From Streptomyces violascens (GTDB taxonomy: Bacteria; Actinomycetota; Actinomycetes; Streptomycetales; Streptomycetaceae), in contig NZ_BMUA01000040.1 of the NCBI RefSeq assembly GCF_014649955.1, positions 1 to 51,138 on the forward strand: 51,138 nt of DNA, read 5' to 3'. Made by a program: the position numbers and the translations under genes. The stretch's first letter is position 1. Each line of letters opens with the position of its first letter. The notes beneath the pieces are model-generated. The model did no database searches and had not been told where the DNA came from. It worked only from the letters and a program-made list of their open reading frames with translations. Shown here one piece after another: positions 16,734-25,187 of this stretch.

Positions 16734-17580
16734 CGTAGACCTCCCCCCGGACACCAAGGGAGCAAACGCATCCAGCCGCATCAGGGCCCGGCCCGCAGTC
16801 GGCCCAGCCCGAGTGGGGTCGGCAGGCAGCGGGCTCGGGTGACGATCAGGCTCCCGGTCTCGGTGGACTGGGCGGGAACGCATTCTTGTCCGGCACCGGT
16901 CCACTGGGTGGGCGTCCCGGCGGCGGCTGCGACGGCAGCCGAGCCGGAGGCTTACGCACATAGACAATCACGGACGTATCGTAGCGGCGCACAACGTCAG
17001 CAACTCGGCGCCTGCACACCTGTGTTGAGGTCCGGATCGCGCGCCACCGTCTCGGGGCGCACCGCTACCTTTGGCTTGGGCTGCTCACGGCATCGATGCT
17101 ACCTGTCGGTCGTCGCCCAGCCCGGTGTCAGCCTCAGCACGGCCGTCACGACAGATACCGGCCCAGGCTGGGTCTGAGTCGCGCAGCTGGCAGGGGGCGA
17201 GGCCGGGGCGCAGCGGGAGGCCCGGGCGGACGGGGTAGCGGCGGGCGGAGTGCCGACCAAGGTCAAAACGCCCGCCGCAGACACCACCCCAGGAAATCCC
17301 AACCGTTGTGCAGCAATCCCACTTTCTGCAACACCCCAGGTCACAGACCTGCCGATAAAGCCACCCACTCAACCCAACTGGGACAACACACACCCGCGGC
17401 CGCTCCCGCTCCGCTAACGCGGAGTGGCGGTGTGACACGCGGAGCACTTGGAGAGGTTAGCGAAGCGTTAGCTCCCACTGAAACGATCGTGCGTTCCCCC
17501 CGTGGGGCCTCTGCTGATGACCTCTGTCGGCCAGGCTCCCCCGGCCCAGCAGCGCGAGCAGCAGCCCGCGAGAGGACTCG
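16734..17580. promoter_or_regulatory. Long upstream region of the DUF4157 gene with GTTAGC motifs
   Basis: No convincing gene in about 850 bases. Just before the DUF4157 gene are three copies of a GTTAGC/GCTAAC hexamer: GCTAACGC at 17413-17420, GTTAGCG at 17456-17462 and GCGTTAGC at 17465-17472. The outer two form an 8-base inverted repeat. GAGAGGA lies five bases before the ATG at 17581. These hexamers may be binding sites; the core promoter is not obvious. Confidence 0.35.
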
Positions 17581-20133
17581 ATGCACGCCAACGACCAGGC
17601 TCAGACTGCAGAGGGCAAGAGTTCCGCCCACTCCGCCGCCAAGACTCCCGCGTCGGGCGGTGGTATATCTGCCGGGCTCCTCGCCCTGCAGAGCAGCGCG
17701 GGGAACGCGGCTGTCGTCCAGATGCTCCGCGCGGCCGGGCACGCCTGGGCTCAGCCGGAGCAGCACCAGCACGGCGCCGGATGCGGCCACCAACAGCCCG
17801 AACAGGCGGCACAGCCCGCCGTGCAGCGCTCCGCCGTCCATGACGTGCTGCGCACCAGCGGGCGTCCCCTGGACGAGTCGACCCGTACGGACATGGAAAG
17901 CCGGCTCGGCGCCGACTTCTCCGACGTCCGCATCCACAACGACGGCGCCGCCAAGGCCTCCGCAGCCGAGGTCGGCGCCCGGGCATACACCTCCGGCAGC
18001 CATGTCGTCATCGGCGACGGCGGCGGCGACAAACACACGTTGGCCCATGAGCTGACCCACGTGATCCAACAGCGCCAAGGGCCGGTCTCGGGCGCCGACA
18101 ACGGCAACGGACTGAAGGTCTCCGACCCCTCCGACCGCTTCGAACGCGACGCCGAGGCGAACGCACGCCGTGTGCTGTCCGGCCCTGCCCCAGCGGAGCG
18201 CAGCGGGGCGGACACGGAATCGACGCCAGCCGGTGAGCAGAGTCCGCACGCGGCGGGTGCGGCTCCCGTTCAGCGGCTCGTCTCTCAGATCGCCCCCGCG
18301 GAAGATGGGACCGTGGGTGATGTCAACGTGGTGGGCCGGCCCGAATCGCCGTACACGGGCACCATGGGAGACCACTCCACCGCATACGTTGTCCAGGTCC
18401 GGGCCATAACGGAACGTATTAAGGGGAAAACCCCCGATGCAGCCGCGGCAGACGTGCAGAATCTCATCGGGGAAGTCGAAGCTCTGCCCGGCTATCAGCT
18501 GCTTGACTCGCTCCCCCAGGAACGGCGTGCAAAAGTCGAGGAAGCCTCCAACGAGGTTCGTTCCAGAGCCTATGCGCTGGCACACGGCAAGGTTCCCGTT
18601 GCGACCCAGATGCTGGAACTCCAGACCTTGGTCGGGGATTTCCTGCACTTCCGCGAGCTCATTCCGCTCAGCACCATGAATGTAAAGTCGGTGGCACCCG
18701 CCGAGGCCGGAAAGGGAAAGGGCGAGTCCGGTCACAACCAAGTTCTTGCCCAGCACGCGAAAAACGGCTCGGCCGACCCGGCAGAATTGCAGCAGGCGAT
18801 TCTCGGGCTGCTCGATGTCAACGGGGTGGCCTTGGTCGCCACTCAGCACGATGCCAAAGATCTGGCCGCTCTCGCGCCCGGACTGATACTCAATCGAACT
18901 CTGGAGTCCGGCCTGACGCACGGTCACACTCCGGAGCAGCGAGCCCAGTTCATCATTCAACAGCATCTGCTATCGATTGAGACTGCCTACCCGGGCGCAG
19001 TCCAAGCCGCATACGGCGACGGAGACCGTGCAATGGAACTCATCTTCGCGCAGGTGACGATTCAGGTAAATGAGCGAATGGCGAGAAACAGAACCACATA
19101 CCTGGACAAGATCACTAAATACGACGAACAGATCCGTCAGTGGATTGGCGATCGGAGTCCGTACGGAAAAGATTCTCTGATCAAGGTGCAGGAGTACCGC
19201 AGCGACGCGGTCACCGCCCTGGAGGCCAACGGCGGAACGGCCCCTCCGGCGCCCACCAGCAGCGTGCTAACGGGCACTAGGAACAGGAAACCCCCTGAGC
19301 GGTACGGCTCCACCGTGACAAGCAGCTCCGCTTCGGCCCCCATGCACGGCGGGGGCTCCATGGACATGGACATAGACGAGTCTGCGGAGATGAAAGCCGG
19401 CCCCGCCTCCGAGGAAGAGACGGCAGAGGCCATGGAGGCAAAGCAGCCTCTCGCGTCCCAGATCAAGATGGACGCCCACGGAAAAATCACGGCTTTCGAT
19501 TCTGCTGGACGCAGTCCATCCCCCTTCTCCGGGACCATGGGAGCCCACACCACCGCCTGGGTGGTCCATGTCGATACTGTCCGCCGCGCAATCCTCGGAC
19601 AGGACGTGGACGGCGCAATCACCGCGCTGGACTACCTCATTCAGGAAGCACAGAGAACAGAGGCAAAAATGACTCCGTTCTTCCCCGTGGATGCTGTCCA
19701 CAAGGAGAAACTCACGCAATCCCATGCCAACCTGATACAAACCGCCCATAAAACGATGAATGCGCCCGAAGAAACCAGGGTTCTCTTCCTTCAGGGCCTG
19801 ATCAATGCGCTGCTCACCTACATCAACTACATACCGGGAGCCACCCTCCAGGCTGCCGACACCGGCGGCAAGGCCGAGGGAACCCTCAGAAACAAGCTGC
19901 TCGCGCACGAACAGCGCAAAACACCCCTTTCCCCCGATCAACTCAAGGACGCTCTGCTCGGCCTGCTGGACATCAAAGAAGCAAATACCAAGCAGCGCGA
20001 CACACTGATGGAGAGCCACGTGCAGAACATCAAGCACGCCTACCCGAAATGCACGGCCGAATCAGGTATCGAGAACACCTCGACTGCCCAATTGGTCAAG
20101 GCATGGGAAAAGCGATCACAGGCCGACGCATAA
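17581..20133 (+). CDS. DUF4157 metallopeptidase-like protein with duplicated C-terminal domain (eCIS-type cargo)
   Basis: 850 residues. Residues ~80-200 are a DUF4157 domain: LRTSGRPLDESTRTDMESRL, ADFSDVRIHNDGAAKASA and the zinc-site HELTH (156-160, context LAHELTHVIQQRQG). DUF4157 proteins are frequent cargo or associates of extracellular contractile injection systems. VQR motifs occur at 81-83 and 230-232, on either side of the domain, where processing could occur. After 233 comes a repeated region: unit 1 about 233-487 and unit 2 about 624-830. Each starts with LxSQI, has a signature GRxxSPxxGTMGxHxTAxVV (252-271 and 643-664), a later ALLGLLDI-like motif (about 404 and 790) and an end like HxxxIxxAYP. 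They are joined by a Ser/Pro/Asp-rich linker (550-620). No signal peptide. Codon use is less GC-rich than in neighbours, suggesting transfer. No eCIS sheath, tube or baseplate genes are in the window. Toxic activity of the repeats is a guess. Confidence 0.8.
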   Translation: MHANDQAQTAEGKSSAHSAAKTPASGGGISAGLLALQSSAGNAAVVQMLRAAGHAWAQPEQHQHGAGCGHQQPEQAAQPAVQRSAVHDVLRTSGRPLDESTRTDMESRLGADFSDVRIHNDGAAKASAAEVGARAYTSGSHVVIGDGGGDKHTLAHELTHVIQQRQGPVSGADNGNGLKVSDPSDRFERDAEANARRVLSGPAPAERSGADTESTPAGEQSPHAAGAAPVQRLVSQIAPAEDGTVGDVNVVGRPESPYTGTMGDHSTAYVVQVRAITERIKGKTPDAAAADVQNLIGEVEALPGYQLLDSLPQERRAKVEEASNEVRSRAYALAHGKVPVATQMLELQTLVGDFLHFRELIPLSTMNVKSVAPAEAGKGKGESGHNQVLAQHAKNGSADPAELQQAILGLLDVNGVALVATQHDAKDLAALAPGLILNRTLESGLTHGHTPEQRAQFIIQQHLLSIETAYPGAVQAAYGDGDRAMELIFAQVTIQVNERMARNRTTYLDKITKYDEQIRQWIGDRSPYGKDSLIKVQEYRSDAVTALEANGGTAPPAPTSSVLTGTRNRKPPERYGSTVTSSSASAPMHGGGSMDMDIDESAEMKAGPASEEETAEAMEAKQPLASQIKMDAHGKITAFDSAGRSPSPFSGTMGAHTTAWVVHVDTVRRAILGQDVDGAITALDYLIQEAQRTEAKMTPFFPVDAVHKEKLTQSHANLIQTAHKTMNAPEETRVLFLQGLINALLTYINYIPGATLQAADTGGKAEGTLRNKLLAHEQRKTPLSPDQLKDALLGLLDIKEANTKQRDTLMESHVQNIKHAYPKCTAESGIENTSTAQLVKAWEKRSQADA

Positions 20134-20260
20134 CAGGGCCGAGCCCACGCGGCGCCCGCAGTCATCTCAGCGGGCGCCGCCCAGGTCCCAGTCCGCGTCG
20201 TCCCTTCGAGCATAAAAGCGATCTCCCCGATACGGCGAAAGCGACCGCCGCGATCCGGTG

Positions 20261-20695
20261 ATGATCGCGCGGTGGGTGCGGTTCCAGGTGATCAGCACTG
20301 AACGTCGGGACTGGCGGCACGGCTACGACACCGCCTCCCGCTACCGGGACCGCGAGGGGCACCTGGACGTGCCCTACGAGCACGTGGAGGGCGCCTACCC
20401 GCTGGGGCGGTGACTGTCGGATCAGCAGCCCGCGCTGCGGGCCGGGCAGATGAGCGGGGAGCAGGCCGAGGAGTTGGACGCGCTCGGGATCGTGTGGGAC
20501 ACCGCCGACGCCCAGTTCGCCGAGAACTCGCCGCGGCCCGCGCGTACTTCGCCAAGGCCGGCACCCTGGCCGCGCCCCGGCACGCCACCGCGCTCGACAA
20601 GCCGGTCGGGCAGTGGCTCACCAACTACCGCCGCACCGGAGGCCTCGGCCCGGATGCCGACCGCGCCGAGCGGCGCGCGGCACAGATGCAAATAT
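20261..20695 (+). pseudogene. Helicase-associated (HA) domain fragment of a large helicase
   Basis: Reads as HA repeats found after DEAD/DEAH helicases: ERRDWRHGYDTASRYRDREG, HLDVPYEHVEGAYPLGRW, then LSDQQPALRAGQMSGEQAEE, LDALGIVWDTADAQFAEN, and in the next frame AARAYFAKAGTLAAPRHATA, VGQWLTNYRRTGGLGPDADR. A TGA at 20411-20413 replaces the Trp of LGRW, and a frameshift lies near 20530. No helicase core is present. Related to the larger broken helicase at 42647-44426. Confidence 0.75.
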
Positions 20696-20985
20696 CCACA
20701 TCCGCCGAGTGCGCGGCCTCGGCAAGCAGCAGGAACAACGCCTCCTCACATGCTTCACGCCCTACACCGGCTGACCGTCCGTCTGAGTAGTCCCGTACTC
20801 CGCACCCAGCGGGCGAGTTGGACTCCGCGGGCGCGGGCAACAGGGCCTCTGGCAGCTCAGGCGATCTCAACCTCCAGCTCCCGAGAGGCCCCGGCCTCAT
20901 GCACTGGCCCCCACGCGATCACCCGGTCAGGGGAGCCTCGTTGGGTCCGCGACTCTGCTGACCGGAAGCGCGGAGGGCTTCTGGT

Positions 20986-21318
20986 TCAGGACCAGAGGTC
21001 AACCTCAAGGAGTTCGTCGTTGTTGTTGTAGGTGTTGGTGTTCTTGCCGGGAGTGAGGGGGAGACTGTGGATGGTGCCGTAGTCGTTGAAAATGATCTGC
21101 CCGGTGTGGCTGCCTGCATACACGGTGCTGGTTGCCCACCAACTGCCGGGGTGGTTACCGAGGTTGCAGATGGGATAGTACTGGGGGGTGGTGGTCGTGT
21201 TCCAGGCTATGAGCGCGCAGGTGCTGGCGGCGGAGGCGCTGGCAGGAGCGGCCGTGGCCACGGTGCCGAGCACGGCGGCGGCAGCAGCCATCACCGCGGT
21301 TTTCTTCAGAAGCTTCAT
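20986..21318 (-). CDS. Small secreted protein, unknown function
   Basis: 110 residues with a textbook Sec signal peptide (MKLLKKTAVMAAAAAVLGTV, cut after about APASASA). The mature part is about 80 residues, rich in Thr, Asn, Tyr and Trp with two cysteines (STCALIAWN, YYPICNLG) that could form a disulfide, and a GSWWATSTVYAGSHTGQIIF strand region typical of small extracellular beta proteins. AAAGGGAC lies eight bases before the ATG. No family recognised. Confidence 0.75.
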   Translation of the reverse strand: MKLLKKTAVMAAAAAVLGTVATAAPASASAASTCALIAWNTTTTPQYYPICNLGNHPGSWWATSTVYAGSHTGQIIFNDYGTIHSLPLTPGKNTNTYNNNDELLEVDLWS

Positions 21319-21826
21319 GGTGTGTGTCCCTTTCTGAGGTCAGGAAAGAAGGCCAGGGGCGGCGGTGTTTGACGCAGCGCCGTTGATCCCCCGGTTGCCG
21401 GCATGCCCAGCCGCGACGCAGGCATGACCAGGGAGGCTGTTGTGAGCCAATCCGCACGGGCGCTCGGCCCTCAGTCTTCGGCCTGGTCATGTGACACGTG
21501 GCGCAGCGGAGACGCGCTTCCCGCGGATGGTCATGTCGCTGTGGCCCTTTCGGGAGGGCTGGATCAGCCATTCACGTGGCATGCCGGTGAGGTGCAGTAA
21601 TCGGACCGGCCCATTCCAGGGTCGACGGGAAGCCGTCGCCCCAGGACTGGCCGTGCCAGCCGCAGCTACCAGTCCTTAATCCTTTCTGTCGTTCACGGGC
21701 TGACGGGCTGGAACGACCCGGAAGGTTTTTTCCTCCGCGTCGTTGTGGTGCCATTGCATCGCCCGCAGGCGAGTGGCGGCCATCTATTCGGGTCAGCGGC
21801 GAATAGTTCAATCAGGAACAGTGGTT
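21319..21826. other. Intergenic region, no clear gene
   Basis: About 500 bases upstream of the secreted-protein gene and downstream of the ArsR-like gene (both minus strand). Short frames exist on both strands but none has recognisable motifs or good start signals. An AT-richer stretch at 21676-21695 and 21790-21830 stands out. Confidence 0.3.
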
Positions 21827-22819
21827 TCATTGGGGGTTGGCGTCGAGCAGTCCGGCTCCGAGTGGGGTGAGGGTGTGGCGGACGCTGCGTCCCTCGCGGG
21901 TGGTGGTCACGAGTCCGGCCGTCCGCAGGGCTGCGGCGTGCGCGGAGGCGGCTGGTGGTTTGATGCCCAGGCGTAGGGCGAGTTCGGCCGTGCCCAGACC
22001 GGCCCCGATGGCCCGCAGCGCCCGGGCCTTGACGGGTCCCAGCAGCGCGGTCAGACCGTCTCCGGGATCGGGCGGCACCTGGTGAGAGCCGACGGCGACA
22101 GGGTGGATCAGGGCCGGTGGGCGGCCGTCCTGGAGCAGGAAGCCAAGGCCCTCCTGAAGGAACAGGCTGGGACGGAGTTCGAGTCCGCGGCCGTCCAGCG
22201 GCACGGACCAGATGCCGTCGCCGTAGCTGGGCGGCTCGGTGTACTGGAGCACTCCCCTCTCACCCCAGGCGAGTTGAGGGTGGAGGGTATCGAGCATCAC
22301 CCCCACGCCCTGCTCGGCCATGACACGGGCCCGCCGCTGGATGTCGGCCTGAATCAGGCGCTCCATGTCACGCCAGTCCGGGGCCAGGCATGCCCGGTGC
22401 AGTGCCCAGGCCGCCTCCGCCACCCGGCGCAGCCCCCGAGCGCCTTCGTCCCTCAATTCCTCAACGATCCTGGGCACTTGTGGCATGGCGTCGTATATCG
22501 CAAGGTCACTGCGTACCCTGTCATCACACACTGCGGCGATGTGATCCAGTTCGTCGCCGATTCGGCGGCGGTCCCCGGCGATGCCCGCGCCGAAGAAGTC
22601 CGGCATCTGCACGCTGCTCGCATTGACCAGCTCGATGAACGGCGCCGCCTTCCGCGGCACGTGCGCCCGTGCCCCCCGCCACCACCGCTCCCGTGTGCTT
22701 GACGCCCCCACATAGTGCCCCGGCCCGGCAGCAACAGCCCCCAGGAGCAAATGGTCCATGGGCGAACTGCTGAACCGGGTCCGCGCCACATCCTGGACAC
22801 TGAAAACAAGCTCGATCAC
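21827..22819 (-). CDS. ArsR-like winged-helix regulator with large N-terminal domain
   Basis: 330 residues. The C-terminal ~80 residues are an ArsR-type winged helix: LLGPVKARALRAIGAGLGTA, ELALRLGIKPPAASAHAAAL (recognition helix) and RTAGLVTTTREGRSVRHTLT (wing). The long N-terminal part (VIELVFSVQDVARTRFSSSP, GDELDHIAAVCDDRVRSDL) is of the type found in many streptomycete HTH proteins of unknown ligand. GTG at 22819 has GGGGGGAG five to six bases upstream; a longer reading would start in the repeat region and is less likely. Target unknown. Confidence 0.8.
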   Translation of the reverse strand: MIELVFSVQDVARTRFSSSPMDHLLLGAVAAGPGHYVGASSTRERWWRGARAHVPRKAAPFIELVNASSVQMPDFFGAGIAGDRRRIGDELDHIAAVCDDRVRSDLAIYDAMPQVPRIVEELRDEGARGLRRVAEAAWALHRACLAPDWRDMERLIQADIQRRARVMAEQGVGVMLDTLHPQLAWGERGVLQYTEPPSYGDGIWSVPLDGRGLELRPSLFLQEGLGFLLQDGRPPALIHPVAVGSHQVPPDPGDGLTALLGPVKARALRAIGAGLGTAELALRLGIKPPAASAHAAALRTAGLVTTTREGRSVRHTLTPLGAGLLDANPQ

Positions 22820-22970
22820 GTGCACTCCCCCCTCACACCCCAGACATGAAGGGACGAGCCTCCCGCACCCCCCCGCCCCAGCCACAGGCCCAGCCCGGTC
22901 ACCTGGCATCGAGATCCGGCCGAAAGAAGACCCCGCACCAGGCCAGCGTCTGTACACGACCCGGACGCGG

Positions 22971-23182
22971 TCACGATCCGCACCGCCAGCCGCGGCCGCA
23001 CCGCGACGGCGCAGGCAGCCGTCGCACCTTCGGGCCGCGGGGGTTCCACCGGCCTCTTGGGCGGAGGCGGGGACTCCGGCGGACAGTCCGGGCGATGCCC
23101 GTCCTCGGCATCCAGCGGCACTGCCACAACTGCCCCCCGCAAACGGGCATTCCAGGGCCCAAAGGGGGCCCGTGGTGCTCAG
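22971..23182. repeat. ~212-bp imperfect direct repeat, copy 2 (truncated paralogue)
   Basis: Matches 16521-16733 including leader, start region and first ~50 codons (AVPLDAEDGHRPD, PPPPKRPVEPPRPEGATAA) on the minus strand. Beyond 22971 the similarity stops and the frame continues into unrelated residues, so this is a 3'-truncated copy of the gene at 16150-16677. Confidence 0.85.
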
Positions 23183-23284
23183 GGACTTGTCAGACCGTCC
23201 TCGGCCGCTCGAAGCCGCAGGAGCCCGCAGGGTATGTCGGGGGTGGAGGCGAGCCGCTGTGGCGCCGAATAGGTGTCAGTCAAT

Positions 23285-23314
23285 CGCCCTCGATGCGGGA
23301 TTGCACCGAGGGCG
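23285..23314 (-). terminator. Hairpin after the SDR gene
   Basis: CGCCCTCG (23285-23292) pairs with CGAGGGCG (23307-23314), loop 14 bases, ten bases past the SDR stop at 23325. Confidence 0.6.
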
Positions 23315-23324
23315 GTCTGTGTGA

Positions 23325-24071
23325 CTAGAGCTGGGTGGCTCCGCCGTCGACGAACAGTTCCGCGCCGGTGGTGAAGGAGCTCTGGTCTCCGGCCAGGTAG
23401 AGGGCGGTCGCGGCGACCTCGTCGGGGTGGCCGGCCCGGCCCAGCGGAGTCGGCGCGGCGGGCTCGGCGGCCTGGCTGTCCTGGGGAAGTGCGGCCCGCA
23501 GTTCGTCGGCGCCAGGGGTTGTCACGGGGCCGGGGGTGAGGGCGTTGACCCGGATGCCGCGGCCGGCGAGTTCGGCGGCCCAGGTGCGGGCGAGGCTGCG
23601 GATCGCGGCCTTGGTGGCGGCGTAGATACCCAGGCCCGGGACACCGCGCAAGGCCGCGCTGGAGGAGAGCAGGATCACCGAGGAGCCGGCCGACAGCAGC
23701 GGAAGCGCCTTCTGGACGGTGAAGACCGTGCCCTTGAGGTTGATGGAGGTGGTGCGGTCGTACTCCTCCTCGGTGATCGTGCCGAGCGGGCCGAAGTCGC
23801 CGACGCCCGCGTTGGCCACGACGATGTCGAGACGGCCACCGCTTTCGGCGATCTCGGCGAAGAGCCGGTCGAGATCACCGAGTTGCGACACGTCGCTCCG
23901 GATGCCGATGGCGCGGCCGCCGATCTGTCCGACGGCGTTCTCCAGTTCGGCCTTGCGGCGGCCGGTGAGGTAGACGGTGGCCCCTTCGGCGGCGAACCGG
24001 CCGGCGATGGCCAGGCCGATGCCGGTGGAGGCCCCGGTCACGAGGGCGGTCTTGCTGTCCAGCTGTCCCAT
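23325..24071 (-). CDS. SDR-family NAD(P)-dependent oxidoreductase
   Basis: 248 residues, classical short-chain dehydrogenase. TGASTGIG (TGxxxGxG cofactor loop), RSDVSQLGD, VVANAGVGDFGPLG (NAG), catalytic SSS...YAATK (Ser, Tyr and Lys of the triad), NALTPGPVTTP and C-terminal FVDGG. The basic residues at TGRRKAEL favour NADP(H). The ATG at 24071 has GGAGA five bases upstream; an in-frame TTG at 24083 is less likely. It lies 84 bases downstream of an Rrf2-type regulator gene, same strand, with that regulator's probable operator between them. Substrate unknown. Confidence 0.93.
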   Translation of the reverse strand: MGQLDSKTALVTGASTGIGLAIAGRFAAEGATVYLTGRRKAELENAVGQIGGRAIGIRSDVSQLGDLDRLFAEIAESGGRLDIVVANAGVGDFGPLGTITEEEYDRTTSINLKGTVFTVQKALPLLSAGSSVILLSSSAALRGVPGLGIYAATKAAIRSLARTWAAELAGRGIRVNALTPGPVTTPGADELRAALPQDSQAAEPAAPTPLGRAGHPDEVAATALYLAGDQSSFTTGAELFVDGGATQL

Positions 24072-24092
24072 GACATTCTCCAAATGGTTGAT

Positions 24093-24109
24093 GTAACTGT
24101 TGTTGTTAC
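24093..24109. promoter_or_regulatory. Probable Rrf2-regulator operator in front of the SDR gene
   Basis: GTAACTGTTGTTGTTAC: palindrome with GTAAC/GTTAC arms. Almost the same 17-mer occurs (complement strand) upstream of the regulator gene itself at 24613-24629. Confidence 0.7.
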
Positions 24110-24155
24110 GATTCGGGCGGCAAAAGCCCCGCCCTACCGCGATCCGCGGCTGCAG

Positions 24156-24587
24156 CTAGGCGTCTCTCAGCACGTCGCGCAGCACGTCCCCCAGTGTGGT
24201 TCTCGCCAGTTCCGCGCGGAGAGCCGTCTCGACACCGTCGTAAGCGGCACCCAGCACCGGCGCTATGCCGCGGCCCACGATGCACTCGCGGTCGGGCGGG
24301 GCGGGGTGCAGGGCGAAGACAGGCCCCGGCTCCACCGCTTCGTAGACGTCGAGCAGGGTGATTGCCGACAGGTCCCGGGACAGCGTCCAGCCGGCACCGG
24401 CGCCCCTGCGCGAGTCGGCCAGCCCGGCCTTGCGCAACTGGGCGAGCAGACGCCGGATCACCACGGGGTTTGTGTTGACGCTCGTCGCTATCTGTTCGGA
24501 GGTTGCGACCTCATGGCCACGGCGCTGGTACAGCCCGATCCAGGTCAGGGCGTGCGCGGCGACGGTCAGCCTACTGTTGGCCCCCAT
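24156..24587 (-). CDS. Rrf2-family transcriptional regulator
   Basis: About 143 residues. Rrf2 winged-helix: RLTVAAHALTWIGLYQRRG, ATSEQIATSVNTNPVVIRRL, LAQLRKAGLADSRRGAGAGW, and ITLLDVYEAVEPGPVFALHP. A single cysteine (RECIVGRG) stands where Fe-S or redox-sensing members carry a cluster of three, so it may sense by one thiol or by a ligand. GAGGAGGT lies before the ATG at 24587; ATGs at 24596 and 24611 are alternatives. Two matching palindromes, one before this gene and one before the SDR gene, suggest autoregulation and control of the SDR. Confidence 0.88.
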   Translation of the reverse strand: MGANSRLTVAAHALTWIGLYQRRGHEVATSEQIATSVNTNPVVIRRLLAQLRKAGLADSRRGAGAGWTLSRDLSAITLLDVYEAVEPGPVFALHPAPPDRECIVGRGIAPVLGAAYDGVETALRAELARTTLGDVLRDVLRDA

Positions 24588-24612
24588 GCCGTCCATCACC
24601 TCCTCTCTCATT

Positions 24613-24629
24613 GAAACAATAACAGTTAC
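24613..24629. promoter_or_regulatory. Probable Rrf2-regulator operator in front of its own gene
   Basis: On the minus strand this reads GTAACTGTTATTGTTTC, matching GTAACTGTTGTTGTTAC at 24093-24109 in 15 of 17 positions. Confidence 0.7.
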
Positions 24630-24718
24630 GACTGGCTTCGGCGAGCGCCCAGAGCCGGTTCCCGGGCGCCCCGCCGGTCCCCCTCACCTCCGGCCGGCCG
24701 TGGCACGGCCGCATTCGC

Positions 24719-25075
24719 TCAGGACTGCGTGTCCGCCTCCGTCATTGAGCGGACCGCGTCGGGGATGTTGTCCTCGTACAGGCCGAGCTTCGGCGCCAGC
24801 ACCCGCGCTTCCTTGCCGAGCGGGAAGTTGAGGGTCTCGGCGTTGGGCATGTCGCTGTGGGCCAGGACGTTCAGCTCGGCCTCCTGGGGATTGACCTTGC
24901 CGCTCGGGTCGAGGTCGATGGCCGCGTAGGCGGTCTGCCCTGCGTGGAGCGCGTACGCGGGCGGGCCACCGGTGCCGCCGGGGACCAGGGGCTTGATGTC
25001 GTGGCTGTGATCGGCGGCGTTCGGGTCGCCGATGCTGACCAGCGGGTAGTAGGGATGTGGGTCAGAAGCCACGGT
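24719..25075 (-). pseudogene. 3' remnant of a secreted DUF4232-like protein
   Basis: About 115 residues with a consistent protein look: LVSIGDPNAADHSHDIKPLV, PPAYALHAGQTAYAAIDLD, AELNVLAHSDMPNAETLNFP, PKLGLYEDNIPDAVRSMTE. The ALxAGQTAYAAIDL stretch is like the C-terminal half of DUF4232 domains of actinobacterial secreted proteins. The N-terminal half and signal peptide are absent; upstream codons (SAVAPSGFGRHQLATV) are low-complexity or shifted. Family assignment is tentative. Confidence 0.45.
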
Positions 25076-25135
25076 CGCCAGCTGATGGCGCCCAAAGCCG
25101 CTCGGGGCCACCGCCGAACTTGATGTGCAGTCACC

Positions 25136-25176
25136 GCGGCAGTGGTCCGCCGGGGAGGTTCCGGCGGACCACTGCC
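25136..25176 (-). terminator. 17-bp perfect hairpin after the ribosome-inactivating protein gene
   Basis: CGGCAGTGGTCCGCCGG (25136-25152) pairs exactly with 25160-25176, loop 7 bases, twelve bases past the stop codon. It probably ends this transcript, and may work for both directions. Confidence 0.85.
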
Positions 25177-25187
25177 GTACCACGCGT

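Noticed and set aside
17085..17447. Minus-strand frames in the region before the DUF4157 gene
   Set aside because: No motif, no start signals, and two competing frames of similar length.
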